Of a DNA stretch of 64,000 bases, positions 16,416 through 24,734 are shown piece after piece. The position numbers were made by a program, and so were the translations under genes. This stretch comes from Euzebya tangerina. Its GTDB lineage: Bacteria > Actinomycetota > Nitriliruptoria > Euzebyales > Euzebyaceae. The notes below the pieces were generated by a model, which made no database searches, was not told the DNA's origin, and worked only from the letters and a program-made list of their open reading frames with translations. Location of the stretch: positions 372,001 to 436,000 of the forward strand of contig NZ_PPDK01000002.1 of NCBI RefSeq assembly GCF_003074135.1. The letters are read 5' to 3'. How positions within the stretch are numbered: position 1 is the first letter of the stretch; each line of letters starts with the position of its first letter.

Positions 16416-17243
16416 ATGCCACCGAGCAGCGTGCGAGGAACAGCCGACGGGCCGCAGGGGTTCACGATCGGTGAGGTCCTGAACCAGCTCAAGGAGGACT
16501 TCGAGGACATCACGATCTCGAAGATCAGATTCCTCGAGTCCGAAGGGCTGATCTACCCGGACCGAACCGAGTCGGGATACCGGATCTTCTCCGAGGACGA
16601 TGTCGACCGGCTCCGGTTCATCCTGACCGCCCAGCGCGACCACTACTTGCCACTCAAGGTCATCCGCGAACAGCTGGACCGCCTGGATGCCGGGGAGGGG
16701 CTGGCAACCGGTCCTGGCCCGGCACCGCCGCCCGCGCTGGTGTCCGGGACGGCAGAGGACGACGAGGAGCTGACGCCGACGCAGGTCGCCCTGCAGATGG
16801 CGAAGGCGGTCGAGAGCGCCGCTGCTGGCACCGACGCCGCGGTGCTGGATGCCCCCACGGCGGCCGTCGAGCTGACGCTGCGCGAGTACTGCGAGGCGAC
16901 GGGGCTCGACTCGGCCCAGGTCCGGGCGCTCCGCGAGTACGCCATCGTCGGTGATCCCGACGACGAGACCGCCCCCTTCGATGCCGACGACCTCCTGACC
17001 GGCCGCGCTGCACGTGAGTTGTTGGCCCTCGGCCTCGAACCACGCCACCTCCGCATGTACCGCCAGTTCGTCGACCGAGAGGTGGCGCTGTTCGAGCAGT
17101 TGGCCACACCGCTGCTCCGACAACGCAACCCCGAGGCCCGCCGCCAAGCGGGGCGGCAGCTGGAGAAGCTGTCCGGGCTGACCTCACGCCTCAAGCGATC
17201 CCTGCTGTCCCGCGAGCTGCGCCGCTACGTCCGCGGCGCGTGA
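16416..17243 (+). CDS. MerR-family transcriptional regulator (Rv1828-like)
   Basis: A 275-residue DNA-binding protein. Residues 16-85 form the MerR winged helix (FTIGEVLNQLK; ISKIRFLESEGLIYPDRTESGYRIFSEDDVDRL). The C-terminal half is helical and lacks the cysteines of metal sensors; it resembles the mycobacterial Rv1828 type, whose gene holds the same place after garA. An acidic, Ala/Pro-rich linker (about 90-130) joins the domains. Its inducer is unknown. It begins 7 nt after the garA-like gene and its stop overlaps the next start. Confidence 0.85.
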   Translation: MPPSSVRGTADGPQGFTIGEVLNQLKEDFEDITISKIRFLESEGLIYPDRTESGYRIFSEDDVDRLRFILTAQRDHYLPLKVIREQLDRLDAGEGLATGPGPAPPPALVSGTAEDDEELTPTQVALQMAKAVESAAAGTDAAVLDAPTAAVELTLREYCEATGLDSAQVRALREYAIVGDPDDETAPFDADDLLTGRAARELLALGLEPRHLRMYRQFVDREVALFEQLATPLLRQRNPEARRQAGRQLEKLSGLTSRLKRSLLSRELRRYVRGA

Positions 17244-18664
17244 CACCCGCTCACACGAGGTCGGCCCGAACGAGGTCGCCGATCCGGGTCGCACGTGTGG
17301 CCGCCGCCCTGGTGGCGCTCACGGTGCTGGCCGTGCTCACGGGCTCAGGAAGCATGGCTGCCGCCCAGGAGGGCGCAACGCTCGAGGCGACCACCACGCC
17401 ATCGCCGTCCGCGGGATCTGCGACACCCACCGACGTCGATCCGAACGCACCAGCGGCCGTACCCCCGCTGCCGACCGACGCTCCCCTGCAGTCCGGCCTC
17501 ACCCCGGAGCAGGTGGCCGCCGCCACGATCCCGGGGCCACGACCGGACCCACCGACCGTCACGGCCACCGGAGCGGTACTCTTCGACCCGGCTGACGGCG
17601 TGCTGCTGGCCGCCGTCGATCCCCGGACCGCCCTCCCGATGGCCTCGACCACGAAGATCATGACGGTCATGCTGGCGCTCGAGGCACTGGAGACCGGTCA
17701 GGTCGGCCCCGAGGTGACGGTCTCAACGGCCGCCGCCGCCACCGGTCAGCTCCCCGGCGTCGCCACGCTCGGACTTCGGGAAGGCGATGTCGTACCGCTG
17801 CTCGACCTGTTGGCTGCCGATCTGCTGCAGAGCGGCAACGACGGTGCCGTCGCCATCGCCGAACACGTCGCCGGGAGCGAGACCGGGTTCGTGGCGATGA
17901 TGAACGCCCGAGCCGCCTCGCTGGGACTCGAGGACACCGGCTTCGTCGACGCCTCCGGTCTCTCCGACGATCCCGCCCACCGCGCAACACCGCTGGACCT
18001 GGCGCTCCTCGGTCAGGAGGCCATGACCCATCCGTCGTTCGCGGCGTGGGCCGGCTCGGCGTCGCTCGACGTGCCTCCCTTCGGTGTCCTGGAGAACCGC
18101 AACGAGCTGCTGACCCTGTACGAGGGGACCACGGGGATCAAGACCGGGTTCACCAGCCGTGCCGGGCTGACCCTGGTCGCCAGCGCCGAGCGTGAGGGAC
18201 GGACGCTCTACGCCGTGGTCCTCGGCAGCGAGGATCGGGTCAGCGACACGATTGCCCTCTTCGACCACGGCTTCGGTGACTACACACGGCCGATCGGGGC
18301 CGCGCCCGACCAGCCGGTTGGCGTGTACCGCACCGGCGCCGGGGACGTGTCGCTGTCGGTCGCGGAGCCCCTGACCCGCACCGTCGGGACCGGCGCGACA
18401 CTCGAGACGCTGATCCGGCTGGCACCGGACGTGACGCCACCCATCGCGGCGGGCACCCCGCTCGGCGAGATCGTCCTGCTCGTCGAGGGTGAGGAGACCG
18501 AACGCCTGCCGTTGCTCGCTGACCAGGACCTTGCCGATTCGGCGCAGGGGAGCCCGAACCAGGTCGGGGGCCCGAGCACGGTCGGGCTGGCCGTTGCCGA
18601 CGCCCTCCGGGCATTCGCGCGCCTGCCCGAGCGGCGGGCTGCGGTTGGTGCAGCGCCCCCGTAG
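17240..18664 (+). CDS. D-alanyl-D-alanine carboxypeptidase (PBP5 type)
   Basis: Secreted serine carboxypeptidase trimming the terminal D-Ala of peptidoglycan stem peptides. The 474-residue protein has a long signal segment (hydrophobic about 16-40, ending near AAAQEG), and the three active-site motifs of S11 peptidases: SxxK as MASTTKIM near 136, SxN as SGNDGA near 198, and KTG as IKTGFTSRAG near 301. A C-terminal beta domain follows but no C-terminal anchor is visible, so it may be released or held by the uncleaved signal. It interrupts the merR-DUF151 adjacency known in mycobacteria and is coupled to merR by GTGA. Confidence 0.92.
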   Translation: MTPAHTRSARTRSPIRVARVAAALVALTVLAVLTGSGSMAAAQEGATLEATTTPSPSAGSATPTDVDPNAPAAVPPLPTDAPLQSGLTPEQVAAATIPGPRPDPPTVTATGAVLFDPADGVLLAAVDPRTALPMASTTKIMTVMLALEALETGQVGPEVTVSTAAAATGQLPGVATLGLREGDVVPLLDLLAADLLQSGNDGAVAIAEHVAGSETGFVAMMNARAASLGLEDTGFVDASGLSDDPAHRATPLDLALLGQEAMTHPSFAAWAGSASLDVPPFGVLENRNELLTLYEGTTGIKTGFTSRAGLTLVASAEREGRTLYAVVLGSEDRVSDTIALFDHGFGDYTRPIGAAPDQPVGVYRTGAGDVSLSVAEPLTRTVGTGATLETLIRLAPDVTPPIAAGTPLGEIVLLVEGEETERLPLLADQDLADSAQGSPNQVGGPSTVGLAVADALRAFARLPERRAAVGAAPP

Positions 18665-18667
18665 AGT
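18662..18667 (+). promoter_or_regulatory. Leaderless-type -10 (TAGAGT) before DUF151 gene
   Basis: TAGAGT overlaps the stop codon of the carboxypeptidase gene and ends 9 nt before the ATG. Confidence 0.45.
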
Positions 18668-18676
18668 GAGGTCACG

Positions 18677-19156
18677 ATGATCGAGCTGGAATTGGTCGGG
18701 GTCAGGGTAGAACTACCGCAGAACCAGCCGATCGTCCTGCTCAAGGAGACGACGGGGGAGCGGTTCCTGCCGATCTGGATCGGTGCGGTGGAGGCGACGT
18801 CGATCGCCTTCGCCCTTCAGGGGGTGGAGACCGCACGCCCCATGACCCACGACCTGATCATCGACGTCCTGGGTGCCCTCACCGTGACCGTGGAGCGGGT
18901 GGTCGTGACAGAACTGCGGGATGGGACCTTCTACGCCGAGATCATCATGACCGGCCCGACCGGGGAGACCGTGGTGTCCTCCCGGCCCTCCGACGCCATC
19001 GCCGTGGCCGTGCGTGCCGGAGTCCCCGTCTTCGCCGACGAGGACGTCCTGGACGAGGCGAGCATCCTGATCGATGACGCCGACGAGTCCGAGACCGAGG
19101 TCGAGAAGTTCAAGGAGTTCCTGGACACCGTGACGCCCGAGGACTTCGCCCCGTAG
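18677..19156 (+). CDS. Bifunctional nuclease family protein (DUF151)
   Basis: A 159-residue member of the DUF151/BFN family (mycobacterial Rv1829 relative). Conserved features: VELPQNQPIVLLKE, RFLPIWIGAVEATSIAFAL, ARPMTHDLI and the SRPSDAIAVAVRAGVPVFA region. Family members have been described as nucleases, but the role in actinobacteria is not settled. It lies between the two MerR genes as in mycobacteria, which argues for a shared conserved process. Last 25 residues are acidic. Confidence 0.92.
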   Translation: MIELELVGVRVELPQNQPIVLLKETTGERFLPIWIGAVEATSIAFALQGVETARPMTHDLIIDVLGALTVTVERVVVTELRDGTFYAEIIMTGPTGETVVSSRPSDAIAVAVRAGVPVFADEDVLDEASILIDDADESETEVEKFKEFLDTVTPEDFAP

Positions 19157-19178
19157 GCGGGTCCGACGACGCCGAGGC

Positions 19179-19208
19179 TTGACGGCGGGGCAGGACAGCC
19201 CGTACCGT
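19179..19208 (+). promoter_or_regulatory. Sigma-70-like promoter for second merR
   Basis: TTGACG and TACCGT separated by 18 nt, about 50 nt before the ATG. One of the few full -35/-10 pairs in the window. Confidence 0.6.
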
Positions 19209-19256
19209 CAGCTGACCACACACATGTAGTTCTCCGAAGGCGGTTCTGGACGGACA

Positions 19257-19772
19257 ATGGCAGCGAACCGGTACACCCGCAACATCCCGCTTCCGGGCAT
19301 CAGTGACGGCCGTTCGGGCTATCGCGGGCCGGCGGTGGCCAAGATCGTCGGGATCTCCTACCGGCAGCTGGACCACTGGACGTCAACCGGGCTGGTCGTG
19401 CCCAGCGTCCGTGATGCCGAGGGGTCCGGCTCGCAGCGGCTGTACGCCTTCGAGGACATCGTCCGCCTCAAGGTGATCAAGCGGCTCCGCGATGCCGGTG
19501 TGAGCCTGCAGCGGATCCGCAAGGCACTCGACGAGGTGGTCCAGCGAGGACTGTCTCTCGAGGAGCTGATGTTGGCCTCCGACTCCGCCGGCAACGTCAT
19601 CGCCGTCGACGACCAGCAGCAGGCCATGGACCTGCTGATGAGTGGTCAGGGCGTCTTCTTCATCAGCATCGACCCGGTCAGCGAGGAGGTCAGCCGCGAG
19701 GTCGCCGCCATCACACCCGAACGAGCCGAGCCGGCCGTGATCATGCCGCTGAACCGGGACCAGGCGATCTAG
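19257..19772 (+). CDS. MerR-family transcriptional regulator (Rv1830-like)
   Basis: A 171-residue regulator with a MerR winged helix at about 20-90 (YRGPAVAKIVGISYRQLDHW, RLYAFEDIVRLKVIKRLRDAG) and a short C-terminal domain (VDDQQQAMDLLMSGQGVFFI). This form closes the conserved garA/merR/DUF151/merR block; in mycobacteria the corresponding protein is linked to growth and cell division. It has its own promoter and ends 16 nt before the convergent asnC-type gene, with no clear hairpin between. Confidence 0.9.
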   Translation: MAANRYTRNIPLPGISDGRSGYRGPAVAKIVGISYRQLDHWTSTGLVVPSVRDAEGSGSQRLYAFEDIVRLKVIKRLRDAGVSLQRIRKALDEVVQRGLSLEELMLASDSAGNVIAVDDQQQAMDLLMSGQGVFFISIDPVSEEVSREVAAITPERAEPAVIMPLNRDQAI

Positions 19773-19788
19773 ACCAGCGCAGCCGGAT

Positions 19789-20232
19789 CTAGTCGGGCAG
19801 GGCCTGCCGCGGGCCGGTCTCCTCGATCATCAGCACCGACTCAGTGCGGGTGATCCCCGGCATCGTGCGCAACTCGTCGACCAGCAGCCGGCGCAGCTCG
19901 TCCACCGAGGCCACGCGGGCCATGATGAAGCCGTCGTAGGCACCCATCGTCAGCCCCCAGTGCTCCACGCTGCTCATCGAGTCCAACTGCGCCCGCAGGG
20001 TGTCCAGCTGTGAGTGGTCCACACCGAACAGGACCAGCGCCGCAACGGGCAGGCCGACCTTGGCTGAGTTGATCCGCGCGGTGTAGCCCCCGATGACCCC
20101 CCGGTCATGCAGCTTGGTGATCCGGCCGTGCACGTTGGTCCGGGAGACGTGGACACGGTCCGCCAACTCAGTCAGCGTGATCCGGCCGTCATCCCGCAGC
20201 GTGCGCAGGATCCCCATGTCGACATCATCCAT
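19789..20232 (-). CDS. Lrp/AsnC-family transcriptional regulator
   Basis: A 147-residue feast/famine regulator: N-terminal HTH (LRTLRDDGRITLTELADRVH, then SRTNVHGRITKL) and C-terminal RAM ligand domain (VAALVLFGVD to GITRTESVLMIEE). The family senses amino acids and often autoregulates. A TAAGGT -10 lies 6 nt before the ATG, so the mRNA is probably leaderless. It is transcribed in the same direction as capA upstream, but 76 nt separate them and it has its own promoter. Target genes cannot be deduced from the window. Confidence 0.92.
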   Translation of the reverse strand: MDDVDMGILRTLRDDGRITLTELADRVHVSRTNVHGRITKLHDRGVIGGYTARINSAKVGLPVAALVLFGVDHSQLDTLRAQLDSMSSVEHWGLTMGAYDGFIMARVASVDELRRLLVDELRTMPGITRTESVLMIEETGPRQALPD

Positions 20233-20238
20233 TCGGCA

Positions 20239-20244
20239 ACCTTA
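20239..20244 (-). promoter_or_regulatory. Leaderless-type -10 (TAAGGT) for asnC-type gene
   Basis: Ends 6 nt before the ATG on the reverse strand. Confidence 0.5.
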
Positions 20245-20308
20245 CCGAACCAGCTTCCCCGGGTTGGCGGCCTGGCAGATCGGTCGACCACCTCCAGCCC
20301 TGGACCGG

Positions 20309-21463
20309 TCAGGATGCCTGGGGCGGCCCACACTGCGGGCCGGTGGAGGTCTCGGTCACGGTGTCACCCGAGGGGATCGGTGCCTGGCTCTCGACGGGAG
20401 TCGGGCGTCCCTCGCGAATCTGGCCCGGCGACCAGGACACCGGGATCCGCTCCGCGTCCGGGTCGCCCAATGTCACGGTCAGCACGCCGGTCTGCTGGGT
20501 GGCCGGCGTCCGCGCGTAGAAGGCGAAGTTCCCCAGCCCGTAGGCCACCACGGTGCCATCGATGCTCACCACGCCCTGCAGCACGTGGGCGTGATGTCCC
20601 GCGATGACGTCGGCACCCGCCGCTGAGAGCGCCCGCGCGAGGATCTCCTGGTTCGCGTCGGGGCACACGTGCCGTTCTCGACCCCAGTGGATGGTCACCA
20701 CGACGTGTTCGGCCTGACGGGCCGCCTGCCGCACTGCCTCGATGGCGAGGTCGAGGTCGTACGCCGAGGCCAGACCGGGACCGTCCTCCGAGGCAGCCCA
20801 GTCGATCCGCGGCATGACGCGGGTCAGGCCGACGACGGCGACCGTGCGGCCGCCGATGTCGAGGACCAGCGGCGCGTAGGCCTCAGCGGCGTCCTCGCCG
20901 TACCCCACGACCTGCAGGCCCGCTGACTCGGCGATCAGGACGGTCTCACGTGCCCCCTCGTAGCCGTAGTCCAGACCGTGGTTGTTGGCCATGCTCACCA
21001 CGTCGACACCGGACTCGGCCAACGTGGTCGCCAGCGCCGGCGGGGCCTGGAAGACGAACAGCTTGTCGTCCGGTGATCCGGCCGACCCCACGGGGGTCTC
21101 CAGATTGGCGATCGTGATGTCGGTGTCGCTCAGGCGGGGTGCGAAGGCGTCGAAGGGGTTCTCACCGGTCGCGAGGGCATCAGCGATCGGCGGCTCGCCG
21201 TGTACGTCACCGACGAACGACACCGTGACCGGCGGTGCGTTCGACGGGGTTCCCTCAAACGTCGGGGCCGGCAGTGGCTGCAGTGTCGCCAACGGGTCGA
21301 CGGCTGGTGCGAGCGCGAAGTCGGGGATGGTCGGGGCCGGCCGCGCCCCGGTCGCCACGTCCACGTCGTCCGTCGAGGCCTGCTGGAGGAGCACCGCGAT
21401 CAGCAGCAGCGCGGCAACGCTCGCCAAGGCCAGCAGCCCCTCGGTCCGTCGTCTGCTCACCAC
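20309..21463 (-). CDS. CapA-family metallophosphatase-like protein, membrane-anchored
   Basis: Belongs to the PGA_cap/CapA family, calcineurin-like metal phosphoesterases linked to poly-gamma-glutamate capsule; many actinobacterial members lack the capsule operon. About 384 residues: N-terminal anchor (LLALASVAALLLIAVLL, about 8-24), then VSFVGDVHGEPPI (metal site), ANNHGLDYG, VTIHWGRERH and GHHAHVLQGV, the family hallmarks. No capB or capC adjoins, so poly-glutamate export is not supported. Start is one of two adjacent GTG codons before SRRRTEG; longer frames run into dut. Divergent from dut. Confidence 0.85.
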   Translation of the reverse strand: MVSRRRTEGLLALASVAALLLIAVLLQQASTDDVDVATGARPAPTIPDFALAPAVDPLATLQPLPAPTFEGTPSNAPPVTVSFVGDVHGEPPIADALATGENPFDAFAPRLSDTDITIANLETPVGSAGSPDDKLFVFQAPPALATTLAESGVDVVSMANNHGLDYGYEGARETVLIAESAGLQVVGYGEDAAEAYAPLVLDIGGRTVAVVGLTRVMPRIDWAASEDGPGLASAYDLDLAIEAVRQAARQAEHVVVTIHWGRERHVCPDANQEILARALSAAGADVIAGHHAHVLQGVVSIDGTVVAYGLGNFAFYARTPATQQTGVLTVTLGDPDAERIPVSWSPGQIREGRPTPVESQAPIPSGDTVTETSTGPQCGPPQAS

Positions 21464-21549
21464 GGCATTGTGCAGCGTCGGTCCGGTGGTCGCCGACAGG
21501 CGCCTCCAGGGAGCGCGAGTCCGCGGACGGCAGTCGACGGACGGGCTAC

Positions 21550-21555
21550 TAGCAT
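21550..21555 (+). promoter_or_regulatory. Leaderless-type -10 (TAGCAT) for dut
   Basis: TAGCAT ends 9 nt before the dut ATG. Confidence 0.45.
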
Positions 21556-21564
21556 GCGGACCAC

Positions 21565-22014
21565 ATGAGTGAAGCCATCGGCGATCTGCCGGTCCAGGTC
21601 GTCCGCCTGGACCCCGAACTGGCACTGCCGACCTACGCCCGACCCGGCGACGCCGGCCTGGATCTGCGAGCACGGGAGGACGCGGTGATCCGACCGCTGG
21701 GTCGTGTCCTGATGCCGACCGGTGTGGCACTGGCGATCCCCGTCGGCTACGTCGGCCTGGTGCACCCGCGGTCGGGGCTCGCCGTCAGGCAGGGCCTGTC
21801 GGTGACCAACGCGCCAGGAACCATCGACGCCGGATACCGGGGCGAGGTCATGGTGCCCCTGCTCAACACCGATCCGCAGACACCGATCACCATCCACCGC
21901 GGGGACCGGATCGCCCAACTCGTCGTGCAACAGGTCGCACAGGTGCGCCTGATCGAGGTGGCGGAGTTGGACGCTACAGATCGCGGAGCGGGTGGCTTCG
22001 GCTCCTCCGGCTGA
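21565..22014 (+). CDS. dut: Deoxyuridine 5'-triphosphate nucleotidohydrolase
   Basis: Hydrolyses dUTP to dUMP, keeping uracil out of DNA. A 149-residue trimeric-type dUTPase with all motifs: [10 protein letters not shown] (1), [11 protein letters not shown] (2), [14 protein letters not shown] (3), [11 protein letters not shown] (4) and GAGGFGSSG (5, C-terminal Phe arm). Complements the ung gene elsewhere in the window. Starts from a close -10 element and diverges from capA. Confidence 0.97.
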   Translation: MSEAIGDLPVQVVRLDPELALPTYARPGDAGLDLRAREDAVIRPLGRVLMPTGVALAIPVGYVGLVHPRSGLAVRQGLSVTNAPGTIDAGYRGEVMVPLLNTDPQTPITIHRGDRIAQLVVQQVAQVRLIEVAELDATDRGAGGFGSSG

Positions 22015-22038
22015 TCCGTTCCGGCCATCGTGCGCCGG

Positions 22039-22067
22039 TTGCACGCCAGATCGCGTTGAGGCAGACT
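22039..22067 (+). promoter_or_regulatory. Possible promoter of tRNA-Gly
   Basis: TTGCAC, 17-nt spacer and CAGACT end about 9 nt before the tRNA. The -10 is weak; position is the main support. Confidence 0.4.
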
Positions 22068-22078
22068 TCGTCCCCTGC

Positions 22079-22152
22079 GCGGATGTAGCTCAGCTGGCTA
22101 GAGCATCTCGTTGCCAACGAGAAGGTCGCCGGTTCGAATCCGGTCATCCGCT
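22079..22152 (+). tRNA. tRNA-Gly (anticodon GCC)
   Basis: Acceptor GCGGATG/CATCCGC with discriminator T, D arm GCTC/GAGC, anticodon arm TCTCG-TTGCCAA-CGAGA (anticodon GCC), variable AGGTC, T arm GCCGG-TTCGAAT-CCGGT. All stems pair. CCA is not encoded. Confidence 0.97.
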
Positions 22153-22207
22153 CTGGACCTGCTCGCCTCCCCCGTGGAGGGAACGAGGAGATCCCAACCC
22201 CCGGCAG

Positions 22208-22235
22208 AGCCCCCGACGTCTTCGGGGGTTCTTCT
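22208..22235 (+). terminator. Intrinsic terminator downstream of tRNA-Gly
   Basis: AGCCCCCGA, 5-nt loop, TCGGGGGTT (9 bp with one wobble), followed by CTTCT. Orientation fits the tRNA transcript. Confidence 0.7.
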
Positions 22236-22269
22236 GGTTGTGGGCCGGGCCGTGACCGGCGTGACGCCG

Positions 22270-23538
22270 TCAGCGCTGGTGCTTGCGAGGCCCCTTCGAG
22301 CGGGCGCCCTTGCTGCGGTGACGGTGCTTCGGACGACTCTGCTTCGAACGGCTTTGCTTTGGGCCGCCCTGCTTGGGCCGACCCTGCTTGGGGCGACCCT
22401 GGTCGGAGCCACTCTCCGTGGCTGGTGGGGAGAACGAGCCGTCGACGGTCGGGGAGATGGACAGTGACCGGCGAAGCGAGCCTGCGTCGTCCTCCATGTC
22501 GCTCGGCACCACGGCGACGACGGTGCCGTCGGCCCCGGCGCGGCCGGTTCGCCCCGATCGGTGGGTGTAGTCCTCCGCCGTCGCCGGCAGGTCGTAGTGG
22601 ATGACCACGTTCACATCATCGACGTGGATGCCCCGAGCAGCGATGTCGGTGGCGACCAGCACCTTGACCTCACCGGTGGCGAATCGCGCCAGGGCTCGCT
22701 GCCGCTGGTTCTGTGACCGGTCGCCGTGGATGGCTGCCGCGCTGTGGCCGGCTTTGCCCAACTGGCGCGCCAGGCGATCGGCGCCGCGCTTGGTCCGGGT
22801 GAAGACGATGGCGGAGTTGTGGCGGTCCAGCACCTTCTCGGTGGTGGACCGGCGGAGCTGTCGGTCCACCACGTGCCAGGTGTGCGTCACGGTCCCCTTG
22901 GCCACCGGCGTGTGGTCGACGTCGACGCGCACCGGGTCGCGCTGATAGCGCCGCTCCAACGCGCCCGTCGTGTCGTCCAGGGTCGCAGAGAAGAGCAGCA
23001 GTTGACCGGCCCTGCATGCCGTTGCGTCCAGTAGGCGGGTCACGTCCGGGATGAAGCCCATGTCAGCCATCCGGTCGGCCTCGTCCAGCACGGCCAGCGA
23101 GACGTGGGACAGGTCCAGATCGCCGCGCTGCAGCAGGTCGAGCGACCGGCCGGGACAGCCGACGACGATGTCGATGCCGCGTCCCAGGGCCGATGTGTCC
23201 TTGGTGATCGACGTGCCGCCGATCAGGGTGCGGACCCTGAGATCGTTGTGGTGGGTCAGCGGTCGCAGGACCTCGGTGATCTGCAGTGCGAGCTCACGGG
23301 TCGGGGCAAGCACCAGCCCGACGGGGTGTCCGTCACCGCGCTGCATCTGCGACAGCGGCAGCGCGAAGGCCAGGGTCTTGCCGGAACCGGTCGGGGCTCG
23401 TCCGCAGACGTCCCGGCCGGCGAGCCCGGCGGCGACCGTATCGGCCTGGATCGGTCGGGGCGTGTTGATGCCGGAGCGACGAAGCGTGCGTGCGATCGAG
23501 GCGTCGACGCCGAGGTCGGCGAATGTTGGAGTTGTCAC
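22270..23538 (-). CDS. DEAD-box ATP-dependent RNA helicase
   Basis: A 422-residue RNA helicase of the RhlE/CshA kind. Motifs in order: Q-motif region TPTFADLGVD, GINTPRPIQ; I APTGSGKT; Ia PTRELALQ; GG; II LDEADRMADMGF; III SATL; IV IVFTRTK; V TDIAARGIHV; VI HRSGRTGRAG. The last 45 residues are basic repeats of the type RPKQG, likely RNA-contacting. The GTG at VTTPTFADL was chosen: AAGGA lies 9 nt upstream, while the longer open frame adds 65 residues with no helicase similarity. A 311-nt gap to the divergent LysM gene would contain its 5' leader, as often seen for cold-induced helicases. Confidence 0.92.
   Translation of the reverse strand: MTTPTFADLGVDASIARTLRRSGINTPRPIQADTVAAGLAGRDVCGRAPTGSGKTLAFALPLSQMQRGDGHPVGLVLAPTRELALQITEVLRPLTHHNDLRVRTLIGGTSITKDTSALGRGIDIVVGCPGRSLDLLQRGDLDLSHVSLAVLDEADRMADMGFIPDVTRLLDATACRAGQLLLFSATLDDTTGALERRYQRDPVRVDVDHTPVAKGTVTHTWHVVDRQLRRSTTEKVLDRHNSAIVFTRTKRGADRLARQLGKAGHSAAAIHGDRSQNQRQRALARFATGEVKVLVATDIAARGIHVDDVNVVIHYDLPATAEDYTHRSGRTGRAGADGTVVAVVPSDMEDDAGSLRRSLSISPTVDGSFSPPATESGSDQGRPKQGRPKQGGPKQSRSKQSRPKHRHRSKGARSKGPRKHQR
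22330..22412 (-). repeat. Degenerate 15-nt coding repeat in helicase tail
   Basis: About five units each encoding five residues (RPKQG, RPKQG, GPKQS, RSKQS, RPKH). A third example in this window of a short in-frame repeat at a gene's 3' end. Confidence 0.7.
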
Positions 23539-23849
23539 AGGTGAGTCCTTCGAGTGTGCGCAGGAGGTCGCGGAGGCCGGTTCGGCCGAGCGCCCGGGGC
23601 ACGTGGCGTGCGTCGAGGTGTCTGCGCGGGGAGGGGCCGGGCCCTTCGCGTCGAAGGTCTGGCCCGCGAGGCCGGATCGGCGTCGCGAGCTCTCCATGAT
23701 GCCGCGCCGCGGCCGCTCTGCTGCCTGTATCAAACGGGCGGCTGGCGCGCTGCGACAGATTCCACTACCGTAACTTGACCAACTTCAGCAACTCTAGCCA
23801 CATCAGCCACCTCAGTAACAGACCTTTCGCCGATTCAGGAGCCACGGTC
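23539..23849. other. Divergent 311-bp intergenic region
   Basis: Separates the helicase and LysM genes. On the forward side TACCGT (23766) would start a leader of about 75 nt before the LysM ATG, which has AGGAG 8 nt upstream. I looked for the c-di-AMP (ydaO) riboswitch that precedes many actinobacterial wall-hydrolase genes and did not find its conserved blocks. No short gene is evident. Confidence 0.5.
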
Positions 23850-24734
23850 ATGACCGCAGTTGCGTGCACTCGTCCCCACCTGCCACCGCGCGTCTGGCGC
23901 TCCGGCAGCGGCGCGGGACTGATCGTCGGCCTTGCTCTGGGGGCACTGCTCATCGTCCCGTCGACGGCGCAGGCGTACGAGGTCGAGTCCGGCGACACGC
24001 TGTCCGAGATCGCCGCGCGCAACGGGGTCTCGACCCGGGCGCTGGCCAGCGCCAACGGGATCGACGATCAGGACATCATCAGGAGCGGACAGCAGCTGAC
24101 GATCCCGGGTGCGACGGGAGGCTCCGTCGCGGGTGGTGGCCAGCACACGGTCCAGGCCGGTGAGACGCTCTCGCAGATCGCGGCGCAGCACGGCGTCAGC
24201 ACTCGTTCCCTGGCCGCCGCCAACGGCATCACCGACCCTGATCTGGTCCGCAGCGGCAGTACCATCAGCCTTGATGGCGCGGCAGTCGCGCCGTCGTCGG
24301 GCGGATCGGGCTCGAGTTGGTCGTCGTCCAATGCACCGTCCAGTGGCACCGCCCGCCAGTTGATCTCCGAGGCCGCGGCCCGCCACGGCTGGGACCCTGC
24401 CATCCCGCTCGGGCTGGCCATGCAGGAGTCCGGGTGGAACAACTCCGTCGTCTCCTCCGCCGGCGCCCGAGGGATCATGCAGGTCATGCCCGCGACGGGG
24501 GAGTGGGTCGGCCGCGTTCTGCTCGATCGGCCCATCGACCTGGGCGACCCCTCCGACAACACCGCGGCCGGGGTGGCCTACCTCGATCACCTGTACAACC
24601 GCTTCGACCGGGACCTCGAGCGCACCTTGGCCGCCTACTTCGAGGGGCAGGGCAACGTCCAGCGCCGCGGGCCGTCGGAGGCCGGGCTGCGGTACGCCGC
24701 CAACGTGATCGCTCTGGCCGAGCGCTACCGCTGA
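23850..24734 (+). CDS. Secreted LysM-lytic transglycosylase
   Basis: Peptidoglycan hydrolase of about 294 residues. Signal peptide about 15-40 (GLIVGLALGALLIVPSTAQA), then two LysM domains (VESGDTLSEIAARNGVSTR and VQAGETLSQIAAQHGVSTR, each ending in an isoleucine-rich IRSG/VRSG strand), a Ser/Gly linker, and an SLT domain from about 175 with the catalytic Glu in AMQESGWNN and the GARGIMQVMPATGEWVG signature. The ATG has AGGAG upstream and directly precedes the signal peptide; a TTG 75 nt upstream lies too close to the -10 to be used. Followed by an overlapping lipoprotein gene. Confidence 0.92.
   Translation: MTAVACTRPHLPPRVWRSGSGAGLIVGLALGALLIVPSTAQAYEVESGDTLSEIAARNGVSTRALASANGIDDQDIIRSGQQLTIPGATGGSVAGGGQHTVQAGETLSQIAAQHGVSTRSLAAANGITDPDLVRSGSTISLDGAAVAPSSGGSGSSWSSSNAPSSGTARQLISEAAARHGWDPAIPLGLAMQESGWNNSVVSSAGARGIMQVMPATGEWVGRVLLDRPIDLGDPSDNTAAGVAYLDHLYNRFDRDLERTLAAYFEGQGNVQRRGPSEAGLRYAANVIALAERYR

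Noticed and set aside
20309-21463. Poly-gamma-glutamate capsule locus
   Set aside because: Only the CapA-like gene is present; no capB/capC ligase or transport genes.
23539-23849. c-di-AMP (ydaO) riboswitch before the LysM gene
   Set aside because: Expected from gene type, but the conserved sequence blocks are absent.
23775-23849. TTG start 25 codons upstream of the LysM gene's ATG
   Set aside because: It lies 3 nt behind the -10 box, lacks a ribosome site, and adds residues in front of the signal peptide.
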